From contig NZ_VRMJ01000014.1 in assembly GCF_009832745.1 (NCBI RefSeq), positions 124,001 through 188,000 of the forward strand: a DNA stretch of 64,000 bases, read 5' to 3'. Position numbers and translations under genes: made by a program. The notes beneath the pieces are model-generated. The model did not search any database. It had not been told where the DNA came from and was given only the letters and a program-made list of their open reading frames with translations. Each line of letters starts with the position of its first letter. The first letter of the stretch is position 1. Shown here piece by piece: positions 55,315 through 64,000 of this stretch. This DNA comes from Polaribacter septentrionalilitoris (GTDB lineage: Bacteria; Bacteroidota; Bacteroidia; Flavobacteriales; Flavobacteriaceae).

Positions 55315-56139
55315 TTATACTTGTTTTTCTTTTAATTTAAAATAGGTAAGCGGAAGTAAAAATAGGCTTGAAAAAAGACCAATGACATATACACAAAATT
55401 GGTCTGAACGTAATCCGTTTTCTAAATATCTATGAAATATTTTTACATCAAAACCATTTACTTCATTTGGTAAAAAAAGATGAGATAAAATAACATTTAA
55501 TAAAAAAACGGTAAAAGCAAAAATGCCAAAGACAACAATGGTCTTAAGTACAGCGTTTTTCTTAAAATGAACTGCATTTACCAATAAATAGGAGGCAAAA
55601 GACAGTATAGAAAGTAGTATTACTACTTTGTCTGAAAGCTTCATTTTGTAAGAGAATACATCCCATACAGTAAAGTCAGGTATTAAAATATCTTTTTTAA
55701 AATCTAATAGGTTGTAAATAATTGAAGCCAACTTAAAATCTACCCAAAAAATAAGAATAAATAAAGGACTGAAAATAAGAATTCTAATAAAAAATTGGAT
55801 TAAAAATTTTTCGAAAGTAGAAGCAGGTAGCAATAAAAAATTACTGGTACTTTCTTTTTTTCTAAATGCAGGAAAACTAGAGCTAACAACTAAAAACAAA
55901 GCAATTAAAAAAGTGATGAATAATGAAACTTGATAGTCTGACTTTCTATAAAAATAGGCTCTATTATTGTTTTCTAATATTCTATAATTACTCGTAGAAT
56001 CAAGGAGGATAAGATCTAAAATGAATAAAACAATAATTAATACTCCTAAAAATGTGAGGTATTTTTTACTATTAAAAGAGAGGTCAAATTTTAAAAGTTT
56101 GTAAAACCGATTAAAATCAAAATATTGTTGAAGATTCAT
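55315..56139 (-). CDS. ABC transporter permease-like membrane protein
   Basis: A 274-residue protein with six predicted membrane helices (about 27-45, 72-91, 115-136, 172-190, 198-220 and 248-266). It lacks typical importer motifs and resembles ABC-2/YtrC-type permeases. It lies 2 bp after the ATPase gene, with which it would form the transporter. Confidence 0.75.
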   Translation of the reverse strand: MNLQQYFDFNRFYKLLKFDLSFNSKKYLTFLGVLIIVLFILDLILLDSTSNYRILENNNRAYFYRKSDYQVSLFITFLIALFLVVSSSFPAFRKKESTSNFLLLPASTFEKFLIQFFIRILIFSPLFILIFWVDFKLASIIYNLLDFKKDILIPDFTVWDVFSYKMKLSDKVVILLSILSFASYLLVNAVHFKKNAVLKTIVVFGIFAFTVFLLNVILSHLFLPNEVNGFDVKIFHRYLENGLRSDQFCVYVIGLFSSLFLLPLTYFKLKEKQV

Positions 56140-56141
56140 AT

Positions 56142-56960
56142 TTAAAAATTAAGTTCTGTATGGCTAACTACTGCATTAAAAAGGAGTTCTAAATCTATTT
56201 TTGTTTCTGTATTATTTTTTGCAGGCAACATTATTTTATACCCTTCTACACTTTTTTCTTGATAAATAATATCATCGAAATTTGTAGTGTTTGCAACACT
56301 TTTAAATTGTATTTTTTCAGAAATACTATTGATGTCTTTATGAAGTGCAATTTTGCCATCATTAAGTATTACAATATCATCAATTAAGTTTTCAATGTCC
56401 TTAACTTGATGTGTAGAGATGATGACCAATTGATCGTCATCTACAGAATTAACCAACACTTTTCTAAAAACACTTTTTGAAGGAATATCTAAACCATTGG
56501 TTGGTTCGTCTAAAAATAAGTACTTGCAATTTGTAGAAAGCGCAAAAGCAATCATAAATTTTTTCTTCTGCCCAAAAGAAATTTGTTGAAGTTTATAAGA
56601 ATCTTTAAGTTCAAATTCCTCTAAAATGTTTTGCATTTTAGATTTGTCAAAATTAGCGTAAAAAGAAGCGTATAAGTTTATATACTTTTTTAAGGTTAAA
56701 TTAGGTTGATACATTTCTTCCGAAACAAAGTATATTTCTCTTAAAAAATCCGGATAACGATCAAAAGGCGTATAGTTTTCTACCTGAAAATCTCCAGCAT
56801 TTGGTTTTAATAAACCTGTTATTAATTTTAGTAAAGAAGTTTTTCCAGCTCCATTTTTACCAAACAAACCAATTATATTACCACATTCTAAATTAAGATT
56901 AAGACCTTTAAATAAAGGTTTGTTTTTATAATTGAATGTTATTTCTTTTGCACAAATCAC
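56142..56960 (-). CDS. ABC transporter ATP-binding protein
   Basis: A 272-residue nucleotide-binding protein with Walker A GLFGKNGAGKTSLLKL (about 32-47), signature ISFGQKKKFMIAFAL, Walker B YLFLDEPTNG and switch His in ISTHQVKD. The Q-loop region reads FVSEEMYQ. It is the first gene of the operon and pairs with the permease downstream. Substrate unknown; with a YtrA-type regulator, a peptide or envelope-stress function is a fair guess. Confidence 0.9.
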   Translation of the reverse strand: MICAKEITFNYKNKPLFKGLNLNLECGNIIGLFGKNGAGKTSLLKLITGLLKPNAGDFQVENYTPFDRYPDFLREIYFVSEEMYQPNLTLKKYINLYASFYANFDKSKMQNILEEFELKDSYKLQQISFGQKKKFMIAFALSTNCKYLFLDEPTNGLDIPSKSVFRKVLVNSVDDDQLVIISTHQVKDIENLIDDIVILNDGKIALHKDINSISEKIQFKSVANTTNFDDIIYQEKSVEGYKIMLPAKNNTETKIDLELLFNAVVSHTELNF

Positions 56961-56971
56961 GTTTATTGTAT

Positions 56972-56981
56972 TAGTGTACTA
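56972..56981. promoter_or_regulatory. Possible GntR/YtrA operator
   Basis: TAGT-GT-ACTA with the sequence AGTGTA inside, similar to half-sites bound by YtrA-type GntR regulators. It lies 12 bp before the ATPase start codon. Short and imperfect; low certainty. Confidence 0.3.
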
Positions 56982-57061
56982 TTAAACTATGACACAAACA
57001 TACAGCTTTTTTTATTATAACAATTATATTTTCTTTTTTTATTTACAATTTGCATATTTCG

Positions 57062-57091
57062 TTTGCTAGAACTTTAATAAAAGTATCTTTG
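57062..57091 (+). promoter_or_regulatory. Promoter of the DEAD-box helicase gene
   Basis: TTTG (57062-57065), 18-bp spacer, TATCTTTG (57084-57091): both boxes perfect. The ATG follows 17 bp after the -7 box. Confidence 0.7.
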
Positions 57092-57108
57092 CAAAAAATT
57101 AAAATACC

Positions 57109-58230
57109 ATGTCAACATTTGCTGCATTAGGAATTCAAAAAGAATATATAAAATCAATTAAAGAAATAGGAATTTCTACACCTACAGAAATTCAAGAAAA
57201 GACAATACCAATTTTATTAAAGTCTAAAACTGATTTTATTGGTTTAGCTCAGACTGGTACTGGAAAAACTGCTGCTTTTGGTTTGCCTGTGTTACACCAA
57301 ATTGATGCTGAAAACGAGAATATTCAAGCGTTAATTTTATCGCCTACAAGAGAATTGGTGCAACAAATTAAAAAGCAACTATTTAAGTTTACAAAATATA
57401 GTGAAAATAAAATTTTTGTGGAAGCTGTTTTTGGTGGTGAAAAGATTGATCGACAAATAAATAACCTTAAAAGAACTACTCATGTTGTTGTAGCTACTCC
57501 TGGTAGATTAATCGATTTGATAGAAAGAGGTTCAGTGGATATCAGTCATGTAAAAACAGTTGTTTTAGATGAAGCTGATGAAATGCTAAGCATGGGTTTT
57601 AAACAAGATTTAAATAGAATTTTAAAGTTTACCACAAAGTCTGATCGTAAAACATGGTTGTTTTCTGCAACAATGCCAGATGAAATTAAACGTATTGTAA
57701 AAACCTATATGGATGCCAATGCACCAAGAGTTGAAATTGATAGAAATGCTTTGGTAAATGCCAATATCAGACATCAATACGCTAGAACTACTTTAAAAGA
57801 AAAGACGGATGATATTGTTACTTTCTTAGAAAAAAGACAAGCTCATAGAGGTATTATTTTTTGTAGAACCAAAGCTGGAGCACAAAATTTAGCCAAACAA
57901 TTGATTGAAGAAGGATTTTCTACTGCTGCTTTAGAAGGTGATATGCAACAAAAAGAACGTGACAAAGTAATGCGTGCGTTTAAAAATGAATCGTTACAAT
58001 ACTTAATTTCTACTGATGTTTCTGCGCGTGGAATTGATGTTAAAGGTTTAGAGTTTGTGATTCATCATCAATTACCAGAACAATTAGAATATTATACGCA
58101 TAGAAGTGGAAGAACTGCAAGAGCTGGAGAAACAGGAACTTCATTGGCATTTATTTTACCTTCGGAAATTGAGAAAATACATCAAATTCAAAAAGAATTA
58201 AATATTAAGTTTACAGAAGTTACTGTGTAA
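57109..58230 (+). CDS. DEAD-box RNA helicase
   Basis: A 373-residue ATP-dependent RNA helicase with the motifs in order: Q motif (STPTEIQEKTIP), AQTGTGKTAAFGLP, PTRELVQQ, TPGRLID, VLDEADEML, SAT, then IIFCRTKAGAQ, STDVSARGID and HRSGRTARAGE. The core is complete and lacks the long basic C-terminal tail of DeaD/CsdA. It belongs to the short RhlE/DbpA-like group common in Bacteroidota, acting in RNA turnover or ribosome assembly. One base separates it from the TRIC gene, so they are cotranscribed. Confidence 0.94.
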   Translation: MSTFAALGIQKEYIKSIKEIGISTPTEIQEKTIPILLKSKTDFIGLAQTGTGKTAAFGLPVLHQIDAENENIQALILSPTRELVQQIKKQLFKFTKYSENKIFVEAVFGGEKIDRQINNLKRTTHVVVATPGRLIDLIERGSVDISHVKTVVLDEADEMLSMGFKQDLNRILKFTTKSDRKTWLFSATMPDEIKRIVKTYMDANAPRVEIDRNALVNANIRHQYARTTLKEKTDDIVTFLEKRQAHRGIIFCRTKAGAQNLAKQLIEEGFSTAALEGDMQQKERDKVMRAFKNESLQYLISTDVSARGIDVKGLEFVIHHQLPEQLEYYTHRSGRTARAGETGTSLAFILPSEIEKIHQIQKELNIKFTEVTV

Positions 58231-58231
58231 C

Positions 58232-58852
58232 ATGGAACTTATTTACGTATTAGACATATTAGGAACTTTTGCCTTTGCCATTAGTGGTGCTTTGGTTGCT
58301 GCTGATAAAAAGTTTGATTTGTTTGGTGTACTTATTATTGCCTTTGTAACTGCAGTTGGAGGAGGGATGTTACGTGATGTTCTAATTGACGCTCATCCTA
58401 TTAATTGGATTGGAGATTTAAATTATTTATATACCATTTTTGCAGCGGTAGTACTTACATTTCTCTTTAAGAGTAAAATTTTACCACTTAGTAAAACCCT
58501 TTTTTTGTTTGATACTATTGGTTTAGGTGTATTTACGTTATTAGGATTACAAAAAGGGTTATTGTTTGATTTACATCCAATTGTGGCATTAATTATGGGA
58601 ATGATTTCTGCTGTTTTTGGAGGAGTTTTACGTGATGTGTTAACAAATAAAGTTCCTTTAATTTTTGAAAAAGAAATTTATGCATCTGCTTGTTTAGCGG
58701 GAGGAATAACCTATTTAGGTTTAAATTACTTTGGTTTAGATAACAACATTATTTTTATTATTTCTGCATCAGTCATTGTGGTAATTAGAGTTGTGGCTGT
58801 TCGTTTTAACTTACAGTTGCCAAAAATTAAAGACGATTTATTTAGTAAATAA
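58232..58852 (+). CDS. TRIC-type cation channel (UPF0126) protein
   Basis: A 206-residue inner-membrane protein with seven hydrophobic helices in two repeats. Each repeat carries the glycine-rich motif: TAVGGGMLRDVLI (first) and SAVFGGVLRDVLTNKVP (second). These GGG/RD motifs define the bacterial trimeric intracellular cation channel family. It probably conducts monovalent cations. It follows the helicase gene directly and ends at a terminator. Confidence 0.9.
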   Translation: MELIYVLDILGTFAFAISGALVAADKKFDLFGVLIIAFVTAVGGGMLRDVLIDAHPINWIGDLNYLYTIFAAVVLTFLFKSKILPLSKTLFLFDTIGLGVFTLLGLQKGLLFDLHPIVALIMGMISAVFGGVLRDVLTNKVPLIFEKEIYASACLAGGITYLGLNYFGLDNNIIFIISASVIVVIRVVAVRFNLQLPKIKDDLFSK

Positions 58853-58884
58853 AAAAGAGAAGCAAAATTGCTTCTCTTTTTTTA
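58853..58884 (+). terminator. Rho-independent terminator
   Basis: AAAAGAGAAGCAA, 2-base loop, TTGCTTCTCTTTT, then further T: a 13-bp stem directly behind the TRIC stop codon. With A and T runs on both sides it may also serve the convergent protease gene. Confidence 0.88.
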
Positions 58885-58901
58885 TCTATTTAAAGTTCTT
58901 T

Positions 58902-61900
58902 TTACTTTACATCTTTCATCAATTCTTTTACAGAACGAATTAGTTGTTGGTCAATGCCATTGTCTATTTGACCAGGCATATTTTTTACTTTAATCATTGG
59001 TTCTGTTTGGTTGTTTTCCATCCATTCACCAGATTTATTTTTAGCACTTACAGGTACAACACCCCATCTAGAGCCACTTGGTAAACGTTCCCAGCCTGCA
59101 AAACTACAAGTTCCAGGAACTGGCATTCCAACTGTTTTTCCAATTTTTAAATCGGTATAACCTTGTGCATAACAATGACCATCAGAATACATACTTTCGT
59201 TAAAAATTGATAATGTAGGTTTTGTCCAACGTGATGTTGGTTCACCACCAACAACTTTTGCAGCAGTTGCATACGTAATAAAAGGAACTCCAGTAAAGAA
59301 CATTGCTAAATCTGCCACTAAATCTCCACCACCATTAAAACGAGTGTCAACTACTATTCCTTTCTTTTCAGCATATTTGCCCATTATATCTTGGTAAATA
59401 CTTCTATAAGGACCATCACTCATACCTGGAATGTGAACATAACCTAATTGACCATTACTTAATTTGTCAACCTCTTTTTCATTAATTTCTACCCATCTTT
59501 TGTACAACAAACCAAATTCTGCTCTCAAAGAAATTGGCTTAACAGTAATAGTTTGCTTTTTCTTTGTTTTTGGATCTCTAATCTCTAGAAGAGTAAACTT
59601 CCCTGATTTTCTATTTAAATATTTAGCAAAATCAACATCTTTATCTACAGTTACTCCATCAATTTTAGTAATAATCATTCCTGATGAAATATTAAAACTT
59701 GCCTTGTCTAAAGGTCCTCCTTTAATAATTTCATCAATTAGAATTCCATCACCATTGTGATCATAATTCATGAAAATACCCAGAGAAGCAGTAGCATCAA
59801 CATTAGACATATTTCCGCCAGTATAACGTGCTCCTGAGTGAGAAACATTTAATTCTCCTAACATTTCAGATAACATTTCTGTAAATTCAAATTCATGACC
59901 AATATGAGGTAAATATTTTTGATATTCTTTTTTCATCTTTTTCCAATCAATTCCATGAAAACTTGGTTCGTAAAAAATAGCATTGGTTCTAATCCAAACA
60001 TGGTCAAACATTGCTTGTCTTTCTGCAATCTCGTCAAATTGTATTTCTCCTTTAATTTTAACTGAAGTTCTCTTTTTTGAAGAAGGGTTAATTTTTGAAA
60101 TACTTCCACCACTTAATAAGTAAAGATTTTTCATTTCTTTATCCCACTCTAAACTTCCGTAACCAACATTTAACTTCATTAACATTTTTGTTTCTCTGGT
60201 TCTTAAGTTAGTGCTCCAGAGGTTAGAACGTCCTTCAAAACTTGCTAGATAATATAAGTAATCACCTTTTTTTGATAAAACAGCATCACCTAATCTAGAT
60301 GAATGGATTGTTAATCTTTTGCTGCGATCTCTCATATTATCCCAATCAAAAGTTAAGGCTTTTACCTCTTTTTTGTCTTTCTTTTTATTAGTGTCTTTCT
60401 TCTTGTTTTCTTTTTTATTTTTCTCTTTGTTCTTTTTTTCTTCTTCTTTAATGGCTTTCATTAGCTTGTAGTCTTCATCGCTTAAGTTAGCTTCATCCCA
60501 AGCATCTTGTGTAAAATACATGCTATACACATCACTTTGAGAACGACCACTTGTAGCATATGATTTTAATCCATTTCTGTTGCTAAACCAAATCATTTGT
60601 TTACCACCATTTACCCATTTTGGACTAGAATCATAATAACCACTTTGATTTAAGTTCATTCTCTTAGATCCATCTGCAGCCATTAATAAGACTTCGCTAT
60701 TACTTAAGGTTTTGCTCCAATCTACCAATAACCATTTGCTATCTGGACTCCAAGTAAAGTATTTATCACCATCTCTCATGTGATATAAGTCTTTTGGAGT
60801 TAATAGGGTTACTTCTTTTTTACTTTTTACATCTTTAATTTTCAAGGTTCTTCTGCCTTCTATAAATGCAACTTTTTTACCATCAGGTGAATAACTTGCT
60901 AAATAGTTATCTTTTTTATTATCGATAAGCGTTTCTTCTTTTACTAAAGTAGCTGCATAGAAAAATGGTTCTTCACTTCTTACTTTTTCTGTTTTGTATA
61001 CAGACCACTTTCCATTTCTTTCGCTACTGTAAATTACAGATTTCCCATCTGGTCCCCAAGAAACAAAACGTTCTCTTTCTGGAGTGTTGGTTAATCTTTT
61101 AGTAAAAGATTTATCTACAGAAGTTACAAAAACTTCACCTCTGGCAATAAAGGCAATTTCTTTACCATTTGGTGAAACAGACATCTCATTAATACCACCA
61201 TTTACAGAGATAAACTTGTCTGAGTTATCTATATCTTGAGTGATGATATTTACGTTTACTTTTTTAGGTTTTTGACCTTCTCTCATGGTGTACAATTCAC
61301 CATCGTAACCAAAAGAAAGAGTTCCGTTTCCGTAACTTAAAAAGCGTACTGGGTGTAATTTAAATGATGTTAATTGTTGAGATTGACTAGGGTTGTCTAA
61401 AGATAATTTATGCACATTAAAGGTTCCACTTCGTTCACTAAGAAAATAAATTCCTTTTTCATCACTGGTAAAAACAGGTTGTCTGTCTTCAGCGATATTA
61501 GTGGTAATCATTTTATGCGTATTTGCTTTTGTGTCATATAACCAAATATCTCTTGTAATTGAAGAAGTGTGGTGCTTTCTAAATTCATTTTCACCACCTT
61601 TTTTATCTTGATATACCATGATTTTACCATTACTAGTAAACTTTACATCTTCTGCTGGTATCGTTAAAAGTTGACTTACTTTTCCTGTTTTTACAGGAAC
61701 ACTATACAATTCTGATTGCGAACGATGAGGGTATTGACGATGATTTACAGCATCTTGTCTTAATGCTCCAAATACAACATCTTTATCATTGGCTGAAAAA
61801 GAATACGGAATTTCATCATTAGAATGAAATGTTAATCTTGTTGCTTTTCCACCATTGGCATTCATTACGTATACATCAAAATTACCATACCTATTCGATG

Positions 61901-62135
61901 CAAATGCAATTTTAGAGCCATCTTTGTTCCAAACTGCTTTGTAGTCAAAAGCACTATGATATGTTAATTGTTGTGCATTTCCACCGTTTGAATTTACTTT
62001 GTATAAATCGCCTTTGTAGGTAAATACAATTTGTGTTCCATCTGGTGAGATTGAGGAATGTCTCATCCATTGAGGATTGTTTTGTCCGAAAATTGAAACG
62101 GACAATAAAGTTAAGAATAAGGTTAGTTTTTTCAT
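58902..62135 (-). CDS. Tricorn-like S41 protease with PDZ domain
   Basis: A 1077-residue exported protein (signal peptide ending SIFGQ). It has a WD40/TolB-like beta-propeller region (about 20-330, e.g. SISPDGTQIVFTYKGDLY) and a second propeller (about 330-560). A lysine/glutamate-rich segment (about 565-600) and a core (about 600-760) follow. The PDZ domain (GMIITKIDGVTVDKDVDF) leads into the S41 protease domain. Likely catalytic residues are a His in LNVSHSGA, Ser-Asp in NESMYSDGH (about 980) and the Glu near the C terminus. Tricorn proteases cut peptides. This form would work in the periplasm. It is monocistronic. Confidence 0.92.
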   Translation of the reverse strand: MKKLTLFLTLLSVSIFGQNNPQWMRHSSISPDGTQIVFTYKGDLYKVNSNGGNAQQLTYHSAFDYKAVWNKDGSKIAFASNRYGNFDVYVMNANGGKATRLTFHSNDEIPYSFSANDKDVVFGALRQDAVNHRQYPHRSQSELYSVPVKTGKVSQLLTIPAEDVKFTSNGKIMVYQDKKGGENEFRKHHTSSITRDIWLYDTKANTHKMITTNIAEDRQPVFTSDEKGIYFLSERSGTFNVHKLSLDNPSQSQQLTSFKLHPVRFLSYGNGTLSFGYDGELYTMREGQKPKKVNVNIITQDIDNSDKFISVNGGINEMSVSPNGKEIAFIARGEVFVTSVDKSFTKRLTNTPERERFVSWGPDGKSVIYSSERNGKWSVYKTEKVRSEEPFFYAATLVKEETLIDNKKDNYLASYSPDGKKVAFIEGRRTLKIKDVKSKKEVTLLTPKDLYHMRDGDKYFTWSPDSKWLLVDWSKTLSNSEVLLMAADGSKRMNLNQSGYYDSSPKWVNGGKQMIWFSNRNGLKSYATSGRSQSDVYSMYFTQDAWDEANLSDEDYKLMKAIKEEEKKNKEKNKKENKKKDTNKKKDKKEVKALTFDWDNMRDRSKRLTIHSSRLGDAVLSKKGDYLYYLASFEGRSNLWSTNLRTRETKMLMKLNVGYGSLEWDKEMKNLYLLSGGSISKINPSSKKRTSVKIKGEIQFDEIAERQAMFDHVWIRTNAIFYEPSFHGIDWKKMKKEYQKYLPHIGHEFEFTEMLSEMLGELNVSHSGARYTGGNMSNVDATASLGIFMNYDHNGDGILIDEIIKGGPLDKASFNISSGMIITKIDGVTVDKDVDFAKYLNRKSGKFTLLEIRDPKTKKKQTITVKPISLRAEFGLLYKRWVEINEKEVDKLSNGQLGYVHIPGMSDGPYRSIYQDIMGKYAEKKGIVVDTRFNGGGDLVADLAMFFTGVPFITYATAAKVVGGEPTSRWTKPTLSIFNESMYSDGHCYAQGYTDLKIGKTVGMPVPGTCSFAGWERLPSGSRWGVVPVSAKNKSGEWMENNQTEPMIKVKNMPGQIDNGIDQQLIRSVKELMKDVK

Positions 62136-62209
62136 TTGAATTAAAATTTTGACTAATTTACTATTTTAAACTTATTTGTTATTTGGTAAACTGTTAAAAC
62201 GAACATAAA

Positions 62210-62683
62210 ATGAATAAAAAAAAATTTGAAAATATTGACGAATTTAAATCTATGGTAAATAAACCTTTACCAGTAGGAGAGTGGTATACTATTACTCAAG
62301 AAATGATAAATGATTTTGCAAATGCAACTTTAGACAAACAATGGATTCATATTGATGAAAAAAGAGCTGAAAAGGAGAGTCCTTTTCAATCTACAATTGC
62401 TCATGGGTTTATGTCTGTTGCTATGATTTCTAAATTGTTAGAAGAAGTTTTTGCCATTAAAAGTTTAAAAATGGGCTTGAATTATGGGTTGAATAAGGTT
62501 CGTTTTCCAAACCCAGTACCAGTGAATAGTAACTTAAGATTAATTTCATCAGTTAATGAAATTGAAGAAATTGAAGAAATTGATAATAACGGAATTAAAG
62601 TAACTTTTAATTGTTTGATTGAGATTAAAGGAAAAGATAAACCTGCTTGTGTGGCAGAATTTATTGCTGTATTATATGAATAA
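62210..62683 (+). CDS. MaoC-like (R)-specific enoyl-CoA hydratase
   Basis: A 157-residue hotdog-fold hydratase. The catalytic region is ATLDKQWIHIDEKRAEKESP with the Asp/His pair of MaoC dehydratases, followed by TIAHGFMSVAMIS. It hydrates enoyl-CoA or acts in a related fatty-acid step. A short internal repeat (EIEEIEEID) near residue 125 comes from ATTGAAGAA copies. It is a single gene closed by a terminator. Confidence 0.9.
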   Translation: MNKKKFENIDEFKSMVNKPLPVGEWYTITQEMINDFANATLDKQWIHIDEKRAEKESPFQSTIAHGFMSVAMISKLLEEVFAIKSLKMGLNYGLNKVRFPNPVPVNSNLRLISSVNEIEEIEEIDNNGIKVTFNCLIEIKGKDKPACVAEFIAVLYE

Positions 62684-62711
62684 AAAAAGCTGCATTTTGC
62701 AGCTTTTTTTA
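62683..62711. terminator. Bidirectional terminator after the MaoC-like gene
   Basis: AAAAAGCTGCA, loop TTT, TGCAGCTTTTT with A/T runs on both sides, between convergent genes. Confidence 0.85.
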
Positions 62712-62724
62712 TCTTGTTGACTTA

Positions 62725-63156
62725 TTAGGATAAAATTCCATCATCTGCACACTTTTTAGAGTACCAAACTAAGAAAATACCAATTCCTACAGTAAGGATA
62801 GGTTGAATTAAACCGCTAGTTCCATAAACTTCTAGGGCGTTTGTCATTGTAAAATTGTAAACTAATTGTACTAGAATACCTATAAGCGATATGAGAAAAA
62901 CTGTTTTTGCAATCTTTTTCTTTGTCAATAATAAAATAGCTCCCAATAGACCAAACCAAACAGCTAAAGCAAAAGCCGCAGTTGCCCAAGCAGGAGTGTT
63001 TTCTATGATTGCGAGTTGATCTTCAGGTATCATTGCTTTCATGTCATCAGTTAAAAATGCCTGACCTAGATATGCAACTACTCCCATTAAGTTCCATAAT
63101 AAGGCAATAATACTTATTACCCAAAATGATGATGAAGGTTTTGTAGAATTCGTCAT
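62725..63156 (-). CDS. Four-helix membrane protein of unknown function
   Basis: A 143-residue protein with four membrane helices (about 11-31, 57-77, 82-103 and 112-131). A soluble loop (DDMKAMIPEDQLAIIENTP) lies between the first two. The loop and the overall plan resemble a Bacteroidota family often called sugar transporter or DoxX-like, but I see no transport motif. It is monocistronic. Confidence 0.7.
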   Translation of the reverse strand: MTNSTKPSSSFWVISIIALLWNLMGVVAYLGQAFLTDDMKAMIPEDQLAIIENTPAWATAAFALAVWFGLLGAILLLTKKKIAKTVFLISLIGILVQLVYNFTMTNALEVYGTSGLIQPILTVGIGIFLVWYSKKCADDGILS

Positions 63157-63280
63157 AAAAATAAAGTTTTGAAAAGTTGATTATAAAATAAAGATACAAA
63201 AATATTTGTTCAATATTAAAATGTAAAATATATTTGTCATTATTATAAATAAACTTGTCAAATTGTAAAATAAATATATT

Positions 63281-63724
63281 ATGAATAAAGAATCATTTTG
63301 TGATAAAGAAAGAAGGAAATTAGAAAAGATGAATAAATTTCAATTGGCACATCAATTTAAAAGAATTGGCTACATAGTTGCCATTGGGGCTTTTATTTTA
63401 ATGATTGGGAGAAAATACATAGATAATTCAGAGTGGATTAGACCTATTTTGCAGGCAATTCTATTGGTTGGCTTGCTACTGGTTTCTTTAGCAAAAGATA
63501 ATGAGGAAGATGAATTTATAGATACATTACGCTCACAATCTTATCGATTGGCTTTTTTATTGGCTATTGTGTATTCTTTATTGCAACCTCTAGTGAATTA
63601 TGGAGTAGGTATTTTGTTTGATGAAAATGAAGTTTTAAAAGGTTTCAACTATTTTCAAGTATTATTTTTTATGCTTATTGTACAATTACTATTTTTTTGG
63701 CAATTAAAACGATTTAATCAATAA
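63281..63724 (+). CDS. Four-helix membrane protein paired with an XRE regulator
   Basis: A 147-residue protein with four hydrophobic helices (about 28-45, 54-68, 88-105, 122-140). An N-terminal KERRKLEKMNKFQLAHQF segment is charged. It has no known domain. It lies 2 bp before a small XRE-type regulator, an arrangement common for membrane-protein/HTH pairs in which the regulator controls the pair. Function unknown. Confidence 0.7.
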   Translation: MNKESFCDKERRKLEKMNKFQLAHQFKRIGYIVAIGAFILMIGRKYIDNSEWIRPILQAILLVGLLLVSLAKDNEEDEFIDTLRSQSYRLAFLLAIVYSLLQPLVNYGVGILFDENEVLKGFNYFQVLFFMLIVQLLFFWQLKRFNQ

Positions 63725-63726
63725 GT

Positions 63727-63927
63727 ATGAAAAACACTATAAAAGTTCAACGTGCTATTTTAGACTTAACTCAAGACGATTTGGCAAAAAAAATTGGGGT
63801 TTCTCGTCAAACGATCAATTCTATTGAAAAAAATAGATATGTGCCTTCAACAGTTTTAGCTTTAAAGTTATCTGATGTTTTTCAAATCTCTGTAAACGAT
63901 TTTTTTACTTTAGAAGATGATGATTAA
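63727..63927 (+). CDS. Small XRE-family DNA-binding protein
   Basis: A 66-residue single-domain helix-turn-helix protein: IKVQRAILDLTQDDLAKKIGVSRQTINSIEKNRYVPSTVLALKLSDVFQ. This is the Cro/C1 fold with the recognition helix at SRQTINSIE. The acidic tail (FFTLEDDD) is typical of the YozG-like group. It probably represses its own two-gene unit. Nothing convincing is coded after it to the window edge. Confidence 0.92.
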   Translation: MKNTIKVQRAILDLTQDDLAKKIGVSRQTINSIEKNRYVPSTVLALKLSDVFQISVNDFFTLEDDD

Positions 63928-64000
63928 ACTTATTTTTATTGTTGCTTACTTTTTCAAATTAATAATTGAACTTGTTATTCATTTATCGTAAACACAGCAG

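Noticed and set aside
63919..63990. 23-codon frame after the XRE gene (starts MIKLIFIVAYFFK)
   Set aside because: Too short, overlaps the XRE gene and ends at once; no support beyond a start and a stop.

Overview
The window is AT-rich, tightly packed chromosomal DNA from a member of the Bacteroidota, most likely a marine Flavobacteriaceae of the Polaribacter/Tenacibaculum kind. The evidence is as follows. There are type IX secretion sorting domains at C termini, and promoters of the Bacteroidota form TTTG-N17-20-TAnnTTTG. Shine-Dalgarno sites are largely absent. A split-type transketolase half, a CarB without its regulatory domain, an alternative GlmU-family protein, bacillithiol synthase BshA, DUF5777 barrels and DUF2807/DUF4097 envelope proteins are all present. 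I see no rRNA, tRNA, CRISPR array, insertion sequence or prophage.

Layout. 1-8.7 kb: the 5' part of a large secreted amidohydrolase, a DUF3810 membrane metalloprotein, dnaB, and two exported proteins of unknown function. 8.7-11 kb: an N-terminal transketolase subunit without its usual partner, an intergenic region with two 46-bp direct repeats, and bshA. 11-17.5 kb: a DUF937 protein, then a probable six-gene operon with a glutamate/dicarboxylate symporter, a GshB-like ATP-grasp ligase, a mercaptopyruvate-type sulfurtransferase, a TerB-like protein, an N-formylglutamate amidohydrolase relative and a QEGLA/HExxxH metallopeptidase. 17.5-20.4 kb: a permease-thioredoxin pair behind a CRP/FNR-like operator, and a PLP decarboxylase. 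20.5-28.2 kb: housekeeping genes yidC, pyrG, rpmH and carB.

28.3-36.2 kb is the most unusual part. Two operons point away from each other and carry paralogous genes in the same order (OB-fold protein, YceI, DUF5777 barrel); the right one also has a lipoprotein cytochrome c. Between them lies a membrane-anchored LytTR regulator with an extracytoplasmic sensor region. Pairs of similar 14-bp direct repeats, 20-21 bp apart, lie upstream of both operons and again upstream of a secreted CxxCH protein at 35.5 kb. I read this as a local LytTR regulon.

36.3-50.2 kb: a GlmU-family protein, priA (apparently starting at ATT), a GH25 lysozyme-like lipoprotein with a 12-bp tandem repeat, lon, an RCC1-repeat T9SS protein, an ECF sigma/anti-sigma/envelope-protein operon, and small conserved genes. 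50.3-57 kb: a seven-gene minus-strand operon with an ABC transporter, a GntR regulator and thioredoxin-fold proteins, one of which has lost its CxxC. 57-64 kb: a DEAD-box helicase, a TRIC-type channel, a tricorn-like protease, a MaoC hydratase, membrane proteins and a small XRE regulator. After start-codon corrections no gene-free stretch exceeds 300 bp.
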